This document shows positions 12,834-20,375 of a stretch of 20,704 bases of DNA, piece after piece. Position 1 is the first letter of the stretch; every line of letters begins with the position of its first letter. The translations under genes were made by a program, and so were the position numbers. This stretch comes from Sulfurospirillum sp. UBA6810 (GTDB lineage: Bacteria; Campylobacterota; Campylobacteria; Campylobacterales; Sulfurospirillaceae). The stretch is taken from contig DKEY01000183.1 in assembly GCA_002469305.1 (NCBI GenBank), positions 1-20,704 on the forward strand, written 5' to 3'. The notes beneath the pieces were generated by a model. That model did not search any database. It was given only the letters and a program-made list of their open reading frames with translations, and was not told the DNA's origin.

Positions 12834-13391
12834 TTGTTTAAATATATTTTAGTTTGTTTGGTTCCCTTTTTTTTATATGCGCAGAGTGGAGTGTTACTTA
12901 GGGTTATAGATGGCGATACACTTTTACTAAAAACTCAAGAGGGTTTTAGTATATGCCAAGCAAGTTTCATAGATGCTCCAGAAGCGATAGAAAATGATAA
13001 ATTAGACAGAGAACTCAGAAAATGCAATATCTCCAAAGAGTATGCACTTAGCGGGGGAGAAGCTTCAAAAGAGTTTGTAAATGCACTTTTACAAAAATCG
13101 ATTTCGTACTCTTTTGAGATAACAAGAGTTTTGCCAAATCAAAATCCAGTATGTGATATAAAACTTCCAAAGAAAACACAGCCTGATTTACATCCAAGGT
13201 TTAGTGAAGTGTTGGTTGAAAATGGCTTTGCCCTCCCTTATATCATACATGCCGATGAAAAAAGAGAGGAAGAGTTACTTAAGATAGCTAAATTCGCAAA
13301 GAAAGAGAAGAGAGGTCTTTGGAAGACACATCATGACTTGATGATGTGTTTAGTTTACCAAAGATACTCGCTAAGGAGTTTAAGAGAGTAA
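12834..13391 (+). CDS. secreted SNase-like (thermonuclease-fold) protein, possibly inactive
   Basis: A signal peptide (about 1-17) is followed by an OB-fold of the staphylococcal nuclease type: VLLRVIDGDTLLL (20-32), ASFIDAPEA (43-51), VLVENGFALPY (126-136) and FAKKEKRGLWK (154-164). The Asp and Glu of the DxPE motif are present (Asp47, Glu50), but the position of catalytic Arg35 of staphylococcal nuclease is Gln42 here. I also cannot find the second catalytic Arg (YGR motif), because that region is replaced by a Pro/Lys-rich insert with Cys107. Nuclease activity is therefore doubtful. The start is TTG at 12834, supported by AAGGA at 12823-12827 inside the end of proC. It is probably co-transcribed with proC. 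The stop abuts the stop of the leftward gene with no gap. Confidence 0.82.
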   Translation: MFKYILVCLVPFFLYAQSGVLLRVIDGDTLLLKTQEGFSICQASFIDAPEAIENDKLDRELRKCNISKEYALSGGEASKEFVNALLQKSISYSFEITRVLPNQNPVCDIKLPKKTQPDLHPRFSEVLVENGFALPYIIHADEKREEELLKIAKFAKKEKRGLWKTHHDLMMCLVYQRYSLRSLRE

Positions 13392-13604
13392 CTACTCTTC
13401 ATCTTTATATAGAAACTTGAAGGGTTTTCTTACTATCTTTGGCTTGTATCCTGTAAATCCTCCCCAGATAGCTACACAACCAAGTGAAAGCCAAATAGGT
13501 GCACCAAGGTAGGTTAACCCATAAAATATAATAAAGCTAAAGCCTATGATGATAGCGAAATCTAGTATAGTATCTACAATTTTTGAAGATTTTTTTTCTG
13601 ACAT
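13392..13604 (-). CDS. small two-helix inner-membrane protein (70 aa)
   Basis: I start this gene at the ATG at 13604 rather than at an upstream TTG at 13640, because AAAGG with seven-base spacing precedes the ATG and the extra N-terminal residues (LPLVKTHKGIV) look non-coding. The product has a basic N-terminus (MSEKKSSKIVD), two membrane helices (about 13-31 and 36-52) and a Lys/Arg-rich cytoplasmic tail ending in Asp-Glu-Glu. I recognise no family. It follows the diguanylate cyclase gene on the same strand after about 45 bases and may share its transcript. Its 3' end touches the end of the convergent nuclease-like gene, without a terminator between them. Confidence 0.7.
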   Translation of the reverse strand: MSEKKSSKIVDTILDFAIIIGFSFIIFYGLTYLGAPIWLSLGCVAIWGGFTGYKPKIVRKPFKFLYKDEE

Positions 13605-13648
13605 AACGATACCTTTATGAGTTTTGACTAAGGGTAACAAAAAAGAGT

Positions 13649-15256
13649 TTAAAAGTCTATGATGGTCTTGTTTCTACCAGTATTTTTTGCTTTGTATAGG
13701 GCATTATCTGCACGTTTTATCAAAGAGTGATAATCATCATCTTTTTGCAACATAGAGATACCAATGCTACATGTAATATTTTTAAGCTTATCAAATTTGT
13801 AGGTTTCTATAAGTTTTCTTAATTTTTCAGCTATCTTAAAAGCAACATTTACATCTGTTTGAGGAAGCATAAGGATAAATTCTTCACCACCCCATCTTCC
13901 AAAAACATCGTACTCTCTTATGGTACTGCTTATAAGAGAAGCAAAGGTTTTTAGTGTAGCATCTCCAATATCATGTCCATAAACATCATTTATCTTTTTA
14001 AAGTGGTCAATATCTAAAAAAAGTATGGATAAAGAGTTGATATATCTTTGGCTTCTGTGTAATTCAAGCGAGTAAAGCTCTTCAAATCTTTGTCTTGTAT
14101 ATATTTGTGTCAAAGAGTCTATATTGGCTTTTTTCTCTAACATATCAGCCTTTTGTTGTAGCTGCGTGATATCTGATAAAACGATAACATACTCATCTTT
14201 GATTTCATCTAGTTTATAGATTTTGATTGTGAGTGTTTTGAGTTCATCTTTATAATTTGCCATTTTGATGATTCTATCTGTTTTATCAAGTGCATTTAAC
14301 TTTTGGATAACATTCTCATCAAGATTTTTTAAATCAAGTTCAACAGAGTCATCCCCTGCTTGGAAATGAGAACTGAGGCATTTAAATTTTTGTTCAAACT
14401 CTTTTATATTTTTAACATTAAAAAATTTAAGAAAAGATTTGTTGACTGAGATAAGCTCTTGTTTAGTCCTTAGTATAACAATCTCACTGAGTGTATCTAT
14501 GACAGCTTGAAATTTTTTTGTTTCATTTTGACTTTTTCTCATAAAAATAAACATAGGTATAAGTATAGATAAGATAATCAAAAGAGAGGCAATAGCCTTA
14601 GTCAAGAAGAGATCTTCCGCATCTTTTAAGTGTTTTTCAAGTGGCATTAAAACTTTTACAAAAGATCTGATTTCTCCAATTTTATGATGAAAGCCATTGC
14701 GGGAGCCATACTCCTTGATGATTGCCAATGGAGCTTGGGAAGGAGCACCATGACACTCTAAACAACTTTTTACAAGTTCTTGACTAGGCAAGGCATAGTA
14801 AAGTGTTTTTGTTCCATCATAATTATCCAATATTTCATGGTATGAAGTTGCTTGATGTCTTTGAAACTTTTCAAGGATTTCTAACTCTTTTGATGTCGCT
14901 TTGTTGTTTATGTTTTTAGGGTTTGCAGCTACAAAAGAGACAGGGATTGGAGGAAGGTTGTCTTTTTTTCTGATTTTATTGTAGTATTCATTGATTTTTT
15001 TTGATGCATATGTACAAGAGTAAACTTCAGGGGAAAAAGCATTTTTTACATCCGTTACCCTGAGACTTTCGAGTTTTTCTTGTTGCTCTTCATTGAAAAA
15101 TATTTTTGCAGCTTGATTGTTTCTAAGAAAATCATTGGTAGTGTGTATTGCACTATTGATTGCATCTTGTTGGGATTTGCCATAGTAAAAATACATAGAA
15201 AAAACATATACAAGAATAGCAAGAATAGCAAAAAAATAAAAACTATTTTTTTTCAA
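13649..15256 (-). CDS. diguanylate cyclase with periplasmic heme-c sensor (DUF3365/Tll0287-like)
   Basis: Order of domains: membrane helix (about 6-24); periplasmic DUF3365/Tll0287-type sensor (about 30-212) with a heme c attachment site SCLECHG (Cys165, Cys168, His169); second membrane helix (about 219-239); a PAS-like segment (about 245-365); and a C-terminal GGDEF domain (about 375-535). The active-site signature is GGEEF (456-460), and the product-inhibition I-site RxxD (Arg447-Asp450) sits five residues before it, so active, feedback-controlled c-di-GMP synthesis is expected. The heme c in the sensor suggests response to redox state, NO or another gas. The start is TTG at 15256 with AGAGG at 15262-15266. 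It is divergent from the YigZ-family gene. Confidence 0.92.
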   Translation of the reverse strand: MKKNSFYFFAILAILVYVFSMYFYYGKSQQDAINSAIHTTNDFLRNNQAAKIFFNEEQQEKLESLRVTDVKNAFSPEVYSCTYASKKINEYYNKIRKKDNLPPIPVSFVAANPKNINNKATSKELEILEKFQRHQATSYHEILDNYDGTKTLYYALPSQELVKSCLECHGAPSQAPLAIIKEYGSRNGFHHKIGEIRSFVKVLMPLEKHLKDAEDLFLTKAIASLLIILSILIPMFIFMRKSQNETKKFQAVIDTLSEIVILRTKQELISVNKSFLKFFNVKNIKEFEQKFKCLSSHFQAGDDSVELDLKNLDENVIQKLNALDKTDRIIKMANYKDELKTLTIKIYKLDEIKDEYVIVLSDITQLQQKADMLEKKANIDSLTQIYTRQRFEELYSLELHRSQRYINSLSILFLDIDHFKKINDVYGHDIGDATLKTFASLISSTIREYDVFGRWGGEEFILMLPQTDVNVAFKIAEKLRKLIETYKFDKLKNITCSIGISMLQKDDDYHSLIKRADNALYKAKNTGRNKTIIDF

Positions 15257-15270
15257 TGAAGCCTCTAATC

Positions 15271-15298
15271 ATCTAGGTTAAAAATAATTTACCTAGAT
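15271..15298. repeat. 8-bp inverted repeat in the divergent 15257-15366 spacer
   Basis: ATCTAGGT (15271-15278) and ACCTAGAT (15291-15298) are perfect inverted copies separated by 12 A/T bases. They lie in the leader of the diguanylate cyclase mRNA, just upstream of its ribosome binding site. The same spacer has ATTATAAT (15311-15318), which reads as TATAAT on both strands and may serve as a shared -10 for the two divergent genes. The repeat could be an operator or an mRNA hairpin. Confidence 0.5.
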
Positions 15299-15366
15299 TT
15301 AATAAAGGGTATTATAATATTTTTGAAATTAAAATACTCTTATTTGTTCACAAAAAGGTTAAATAA

Positions 15367-15954
15367 TTGTTTATTATACAAAGTACATATTTTTCTCAAC
15401 TCGAAATAAAAAAATCTAACTTTATCGCCTATATTACTCCCATAGAAGATTTTAAAAGTTTACATGTAAAACTAAAAGAAGAACATCCTAAAGCGAATCA
15501 TATCGTTTGGGCTATGAGATATTTTAATGAGTACGAACAAGTTGTAGAAAACTGCAGTGATGATGGTGAACCAAAAGGTACTTCTGGTCCTCCTATACTC
15601 AATGTTATGAGAGGAGCGGCACTTATAGAATGTGGTATCTTGGTTGTGAGATATTTTGGTGGTACAAAGCTTGGTACTGGTGGATTGGTTCGAGCTTATG
15701 GAACAAGTGCCAAAGAGGTTATAGATACAGCTTCATTGGTTGCTTATGTAAAAAAGAAGTTATGGAAGTTTTATGTACCTTTTCATCTACTCTCAAGATT
15801 TGAGCACTTTTTTGATACTTCAGGCTTTGGGAATCCACAAAAAAACTTCAATGAAACAGGTGTGATTTGCGAGATAAATCTCAGTGAGGAAGAGGGAGCA
15901 AAATTTTTAGATTTCGCTCACGTTTTTGATATGGAAGGCTTTAAAGTTTTATAA
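15367..15954 (+). CDS. YigZ/IMPACT family protein
   Basis: The 195-residue protein has the IMPACT/YigZ N-terminal domain with the typical sequence KANHIVWAMRYF.. then ENCSDDGEPKGTSGPPIL (about 62-79), followed by CGILVVRYFGGTKLGTGGLVRAYG (about 89-112). A smaller C-terminal domain of the DUF1949 type follows. The family is conserved and linked to translation or ribosome-stress control in bacteria, but its reaction is not known. The start is TTG at 15367, backed by AAAAGG at 15353-15358; the usual family start (IKSxYFSxxEIKKSxFIA) aligns with it. The LHVK tetrapeptide (about 32-35) is encoded by TTACATGTAA. The stop overlaps the stop of the convergent YceI gene by six bases. Confidence 0.9.
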   Translation: MFIIQSTYFSQLEIKKSNFIAYITPIEDFKSLHVKLKEEHPKANHIVWAMRYFNEYEQVVENCSDDGEPKGTSGPPILNVMRGAALIECGILVVRYFGGTKLGTGGLVRAYGTSAKEVIDTASLVAYVKKKLWKFYVPFHLLSRFEHFFDTSGFGNPQKNFNETGVICEINLSEEEGAKFLDFAHVFDMEGFKVL

Positions 15955-16515
15955 CTCTATAGCCTCAATATCTACTGTTATTTTTACATCTTCTCCAACT
16001 ACAATGCCACCACTCTCTAGCATTTTGTTCCAAGTAAGTCCAAAATCTGTTCTATTGAGTTTACCCTCTAAGCTAAAACCAACTCTATTGTTTCCTTGAA
16101 AATCTTTTATGACACCATGTATTGTTGGTGTTAATTCAATCTCTTTTGTAACTCCATGGATAGTAAGGTTACCTACTATTTTGTTTTCACTTATCTTTGT
16201 TGCGACAAAGTTTATTGTTGCATATTTTTCTATATCAAAAAAATCTGCACTTTTTAAATGCTCATCTCTTTTAGTGATACCAGTGTCTATGGAAGATACA
16301 TCGATAGAAGAGCTTAGTTTGTTGAATTTTTTACTTGAAGCATCGAAGTCGATTTCTGCTTCAAAACTTTTAAATTCGCCTTTTACATTTGAAATCATCA
16401 TATGTTTGATAGAAAAGCTTACATGTGAATGTGAAGCATCTACAATGTACTCAGCAGCACTTGCAAATTGCAGAGTGAGCGCCAAAAGCAAAGGAATAAA
16501 AAGCAACCGTTTCAT
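15949..16515 (-). CDS. YceI-family periplasmic lipid-binding-type protein
   Basis: A signal peptide ending in Ala-Ser-Ala (about residues 1-20) precedes a single YceI domain. The marks are AEYIVDASHSHVSFSIKHM (about 21-39), VDVSSIDTGITKRDEHLKSADFFD-like residues (about 72-95), TIHGVTKEIELT (about 117-128) and LNRTDFGLTWN (about 153-163). The family forms a lipocalin-like beta barrel that binds polyprenoid chains; its cellular role is mostly unclear and is often tied to stress or base response. It has a good ribosome binding site (AAGGGGA just before the ATG) and a TATAAT at 16549-16544 on the minus strand. It is monocistronic and convergent with the YigZ-family gene. Confidence 0.93.
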   Translation of the reverse strand: MKRLLFIPLLLALTLQFASAAEYIVDASHSHVSFSIKHMMISNVKGEFKSFEAEIDFDASSKKFNKLSSSIDVSSIDTGITKRDEHLKSADFFDIEKYATINFVATKISENKIVGNLTIHGVTKEIELTPTIHGVIKDFQGNNRVGFSLEGKLNRTDFGLTWNKMLESGGIVVGEDVKITVDIEAIEL

Positions 16516-16610
16516 ATTTGTCCCCTTTTAATAAAATACTTAAATTATAGTATTACAAAACTTATAATAAATTTTAAATAAAGGGACAATTTATTTTTAA
16601 AGCAAATTTC

Positions 16611-17063
16611 TTAAAAAAGTTCTATTATCTGCCAAGTAAGCGCACTAGAGATACCCGCTAAAAGACCAGCAAGTAAATCATCTCCCATAACACCAAGTCC
16701 ACCTTTGACATCTCTATCGATGCGACCTATAAAAGAGGGTTTGTAGATATCGTAAATTCTAAAGTAGATAAAACAAAGTATGAGTTGCGTGAGTGTGCCA
16801 CTACTTATACTAAAAGCTAACCAAAGGCCTGCTACTTCATCTATCACGATACTTTTATCATCATGTGTACCCGTTTTTTCCTCATATCTATTTATCTCTT
16901 TTATCCCTATGAGTGTTATCAAGATAGTAAGTAAAAAAAGTGTATCAGTATTGAGATAGTAAAGTATGCCAAAACCTACAATAGCTGCTGCAAAAGAGCC
17001 TACTGTTCCAGGTGCAAATGGAGAAAGTCCACTATAAAAAAATGTTATAAAAAGCCTATTCAT
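16611..17063 (-). CDS. pgpA: phosphatidylglycerophosphatase A
   Basis: PgpA removes phosphate from phosphatidylglycerol phosphate to give phosphatidylglycerol in the inner membrane. The family motifs are present: FYSGLSPFAPGTVGS (about 9-23), THDDKSIVIDEVAGLWLA (about 66-83) with the acidic metal-binding residues, and KGGLGVMGDDLLAG (about 119-132). About four membrane helices and 150 residues match the usual size. It is the last gene of the leftward operon ispDF - regulator - Sat-like - pgpA and starts ten bases after the Sat-like stop. In Campylobacter jejuni the same order occurs at Cj1607-Cj1610, which supports both the assignment and the taxonomic placing. Confidence 0.95.
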   Translation of the reverse strand: MNRLFITFFYSGLSPFAPGTVGSFAAAIVGFGILYYLNTDTLFLLTILITLIGIKEINRYEEKTGTHDDKSIVIDEVAGLWLAFSISSGTLTQLILCFIYFRIYDIYKPSFIGRIDRDVKGGLGVMGDDLLAGLLAGISSALTWQIIELF

Positions 17064-17073
17064 TCTATCCTCA

Positions 17074-18264
17074 TTAAGTCAATGACATTGTTTGGTGTAA
17101 ATTCATAAGTTCAAGATAAAAATCTTTTTCATCGTGAGATTCCAAAAGACCTGCATTTGGAAAGATATTGTCATAAATTTTTTGTATATTTTCAAATCTA
17201 TTAGGGAACATTTCACTAAGCAAAATTGCCGATATGTCTTTTCTCATCAAAACAGCAGGAGGTAATATACCAGCTTTTAAAAGTTCCATGAGAGATTCTG
17301 AGTTGTATTTGATGTGGTGATGTTGTCCATGTGGACAAGTGTTTTTGCTTACGAGTGTTTTACACTCATTACAGTAAACAAACTCTGTGATGATTTCAAC
17401 TTTTATTTGAAGCGAAGGGTATTTATCAAGGATAGATTTGACTTCATTCTTGTCATAATACATCCCAATGCCACTATGGTTTTGTCCAAGAACAAGCTTG
17501 TTACAACCAAAGTTATATGCACAGATGCTATCAAGTATTGCATTGTTGTATCCGGCAAAGATATAAGTATTTTCAAAAGGTACAATCACAACTTTGTTTT
17601 TAGGTAGATAATTATCCACAAAATACTGCAATGTTTTTAATCTCAGATTATAAGCAAGAACATCTTGTTTGTAAGGTTTTAGTAAAAAGACAACAAGTAA
17701 ATCAGTCTTTTCTAAAGTAATTCTCATCAAACGTTCATGTGCTCTGTGAAACGGTTTTGCACTAAGCATGACAGAAGCTGTACATTTTGGATTGACTTTG
17801 TCTTTTGCTTCTTGGATTTTTTGTTTCGCATTTTTGATATCATCAAACTCTATCTCATACTCACCCGTAACAGCATAATCACCAAGTCGTTTTAAAAACA
17901 TTTTTATATCAGGGTCATTTTCATCATACCTGCCAAATATCTGTTTAATACGTCTTTTCTTATCTACTTCGAAAACTTCATCAACAATGATAGTTCCCTT
18001 TACTTCACCATCTACAATAAAGTCTAAAGCTTCACCTTTTGTTGTAGTTGTAAGTACTTTTGCATTTTTTTCACCAAAAGGAGCTATGATAAAAGGAAAT
18101 GGAAAAGGTATGCCTTTGTAGTATCCTGTCCTCTCAACTTCATGAGCTTCTGCTCTATTCATGAGCTTATCTATGGGATGAAGTATCCCCTCTTTCATCA
18201 GTGCAAGTGTTGCTAATGCTTCTTTATCTATAAAAAGTTGTCTATTTTTTCTTGTTGATTCCAT
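17074..18264 (-). CDS. ATP-sulfurylase-like protein with altered catalytic motifs
   Basis: The 396-residue fold is that of sulfate adenylyltransferase (Sat): N-terminal PUA-like domain (about 1-160) and a nucleotidyltransferase domain with a C-terminal zinc-binding region FVYCNECKTLV..CPHGQHHH (Cys298, Cys301, Cys310, His312) and LKAGILPPAVLMRKDIS. The catalytic motifs differ, however. The QxRN-P-x-H-x-x-H motif reads LSAKPFHRAH (168-176, His173/His176 kept, Gln-x-Arg-Asn lost), and GRDHAG reads GQNHSG (260-265). The substrate-binding Arg and Asn are thus missing, and sulfate adenylation is uncertain; another adenylyl or nucleotidyl transfer is possible. The start codon lies inside the upstream regulator gene (23-base overlap), with AGAGGA as ribosome binding site. 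A homologue occupies the same place in Campylobacter jejuni (Cj1609). Confidence 0.85.
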   Translation of the reverse strand: MESTRKNRQLFIDKEALATLALMKEGILHPIDKLMNRAEAHEVERTGYYKGIPFPFPFIIAPFGEKNAKVLTTTTKGEALDFIVDGEVKGTIIVDEVFEVDKKRRIKQIFGRYDENDPDIKMFLKRLGDYAVTGEYEIEFDDIKNAKQKIQEAKDKVNPKCTASVMLSAKPFHRAHERLMRITLEKTDLLVVFLLKPYKQDVLAYNLRLKTLQYFVDNYLPKNKVVIVPFENTYIFAGYNNAILDSICAYNFGCNKLVLGQNHSGIGMYYDKNEVKSILDKYPSLQIKVEIITEFVYCNECKTLVSKNTCPHGQHHHIKYNSESLMELLKAGILPPAVLMRKDISAILLSEMFPNRFENIQKIYDNIFPNAGLLESHDEKDFYLELMNLHQTMSLT

Positions 18265-19132
18265 ATTTTTTCCTCTTTTCCCAAAGGCTTTTTCTTGAAA
18301 TTCCTAATTTCTTTGATAACTCTGTATCAGGAAATTTATTTTGGAAGTTTACTATGATATATTTAACATAATCATCTATGCTAAGAATATCTCCTCTATC
18401 AAAAACCTTACTTTCTGTCATGATTTCTAACTCTTCGATGCCCTCATAACCCTCGCTCGTATCAGTTGTTGAGATGATTGCCCGTCTATCTTCGATGAGA
18501 TTAAAAATCTTTGAACGTTCGCTTTTTTTTATATTTTGCAAATCTACAAGATATAAAAGTTCATTATATGGTGTTTTTACAATTTTTTCTATCGCATTAG
18601 CACTTGAAAGTGAAATAAAAGTAAAAGGTTCACTTTTCTCCACAGAATAGTGAAATACAACAGCATCAGCATGCTTTTGAAAACTCGCTTTGATTAAAAT
18701 AGGAAGTTTTGCTTTTGTGGAAATTGGTCTTATGTCAGAAGTTTCAAACAAGTTGTTGACATACTCTTTATAAGTTTTATTTTCTTTTCTTAAAGAGTTA
18801 AAAGTGTTGAGATGTTGAAGCTTTCTTATGAGCTCTTCAATCATAAAAGGCTTTTGTATGTAGTCATCCGCACCAGCTTTTATAGGGTTTGTAACAGTAT
18901 CATTGCTGATGTAGCTAATCATAAGAATGATAATGGAAGATTTATGCTTTTCAATAACTGGATAAAAGTTTTGACCAGATATGTTAGTGGATAAGAGTAC
19001 CGCATCAAATCTGTCTTCTTTGATAGCATCTTTTATAGTTGGAGCGATTTCACAACTATAACCTATCTCTATGAGCTTTGAAGCAATGCTTTGGGCTAAG
19101 TATATTTCATTTTCTACAATTAAAATCTTCAT
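18242..19132 (-). CDS. HP1021/Cj1608-type atypical response regulator
   Basis: Position between ispDF and the Sat-like gene, length (296 residues) and architecture identify the orthologue of Helicobacter HP1021 and Campylobacter Cj1608, orphan regulators known to bind oriC and control many genes. Residues 1-115 form a receiver domain with Glu7/Asn8, Lys94 and DDYIQKPF, but the phospho-acceptor Asp is Ser48 (LLSTN), so phosphorylation is not expected. A middle part (about 150-240) contains LLYLVDLQNIKKSERSKIFNLIEDRRAII, reminiscent of a degenerate NtrC AAA+ Walker B region, with no Walker A or GAFTGA. The C-terminus (about 272-293) is a Fis-type helix-turn-helix. I start at 19132, giving an ATGA overlap with ispDF, rather than at 19147. 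Only one Cys (Cys27) is present. Confidence 0.9.
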   Translation of the reverse strand: MKILIVENEIYLAQSIASKLIEIGYSCEIAPTIKDAIKEDRFDAVLLSTNISGQNFYPVIEKHKSSIIILMISYISNDTVTNPIKAGADDYIQKPFMIEELIRKLQHLNTFNSLRKENKTYKEYVNNLFETSDIRPISTKAKLPILIKASFQKHADAVVFHYSVEKSEPFTFISLSSANAIEKIVKTPYNELLYLVDLQNIKKSERSKIFNLIEDRRAIISTTDTSEGYEGIEELEIMTESKVFDRGDILSIDDYVKYIIVNFQNKFPDTELSKKLGISRKSLWEKRKKYGINKKK

Positions 19133-20253
19133 AAAACCTTCTTCCAATTGTGGTATTTTAATGTTGTAGTTGCACTAACGCCAACACCTTCTTCTCTTCC
19201 AACAAATCCAAGCTTTTCAGTTGTTGTCGCTTTTATGTTTACATGTATCAAATCTTTTTTCAAAATATTTGCTATCGTTTTTCTCATGGCAAGTTTATAT
19301 TGCATTAGTTTTGGTTTTTCTGCCATGATGGTGATATCACAGTTGATTATCTCATAACCTATATTATTGATAAATTTTACAACTTCTTCTAAAAGTAGTT
19401 TAGAGTCTATATCTTTATATTTATTGTCTGTATCTGGAAATAAGCCACCAATGTCACCAGCCCCGATAGCCCCAAGTAAAGCATCTATGAGGGCATGTAT
19501 CGCTACATCTCCATCAGAGTGAGCTTTAAACCCATAAGGTACATCTATCTTTATCCCACCAAGCCACATCTCTTTGTTTTCTTCAAAGGCATGAACATCA
19601 AAGCCATTGCCGACAAAGATATCAGATGATGGTGCATCTAGCTGTGAAATTATCTCTAAATCATTTTCAAAGGTAAGTTTTTGTGCCTCTTTTGAACCCA
19701 GTACATAAGCAACTTTGCCACCATGCACCTTGATAGCACTACTATCGTCAGTATATATAATCTCACTTGAAAGTGCTTCTTTTAAAACTTTTGTAATTGA
19801 GAGTTGTGGTGTTTGTATGAGTTTGACATCATCTCTGTTGATAGTTGATTCCCCATATACTACAGTATCACTTACATTGAGATAAGGTACAACAATGTCC
19901 GCATTCTTTACATGTAAGATTCGCTCAAGCATATCAGTACTTATACAAGCTCTTGCTACATCACTCACTAAAACTTTTTTTGTGTTTACATGTAAGAGTG
20001 CATTCATGAGGGATTCTTGTCTTGTGGCACCACCTTTTACAAAGGTAATCTCATCACTAAAGAGTTTCATATACTCAATCTCATCTTCAGCACAAACGAC
20101 AATAATCTTAGCAAAATCAACTTGTTGGGAAATACGATTTGTAGCATAGAGCCAAAGAGGAGTATGCCCTAAACGAAGCCACTGTTTTTTAACTAAGCTC
20201 TTAAACCTAGAGGATGAGCCAGCACCAAGCATTACCAGAGATAAATCAGGCAA
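19129..20253 (-). CDS. ispDF: bifunctional IspDF of the MEP isoprenoid pathway
   Basis: The two enzyme domains are fused as in other Campylobacterota. IspD (about 1-205) starts with GAGSSSRFKSLVKKQW (11-26), the CTP-binding loop, and makes CDP-methylerythritol. IspF (about 210-374) has the metal-binding GNGFDVHAF (215-223), AHSDGDVAIHALIDALLGA (244-262), GDIGGLFPDTDNKYK (266-280) and ATTTEKLGFVGREEGV (about 345-360), and makes the cyclodiphosphate. The start is TTG at 20253, supported by AAAGGA six bases before it; homologues begin just before LSLVMLGAG. It is the first gene of the leftward operon, overlapping the regulator gene by ATGA. IspD carries LHVK at ILHVKNAD and LLHVN, both from the TTACATGTAA palindrome. 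It is divergent from thiC. Confidence 0.97.
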   Translation of the reverse strand: MPDLSLVMLGAGSSSRFKSLVKKQWLRLGHTPLWLYATNRISQQVDFAKIIVVCAEDEIEYMKLFSDEITFVKGGATRQESLMNALLHVNTKKVLVSDVARACISTDMLERILHVKNADIVVPYLNVSDTVVYGESTINRDDVKLIQTPQLSITKVLKEALSSEIIYTDDSSAIKVHGGKVAYVLGSKEAQKLTFENDLEIISQLDAPSSDIFVGNGFDVHAFEENKEMWLGGIKIDVPYGFKAHSDGDVAIHALIDALLGAIGAGDIGGLFPDTDNKYKDIDSKLLLEEVVKFINNIGYEIINCDITIMAEKPKLMQYKLAMRKTIANILKKDLIHVNIKATTTEKLGFVGREEGVGVSATTTLKYHNWKKVL

Positions 20254-20375
20254 ATTTTATCCTTTTTCCTGAAGTGTTACGATATTATACATTATGAAAG
20301 CTTTTTTTTATCTTTTTTGTGTTAAATTCCAAAGATTATTATGCACAAGAATATGAAAAATTATAAAGGCTTTAT

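Noticed and set aside
16109..16531. 140-residue rightward frame
   Set aside because: It is antisense to the well-supported YceI gene.
20254..20375. TPP riboswitch before thiC
   Set aside because: The conserved CTGAGA box and the second pyrophosphate-binding element are absent, and the spacer is too short and too A/T-rich for the full fold.
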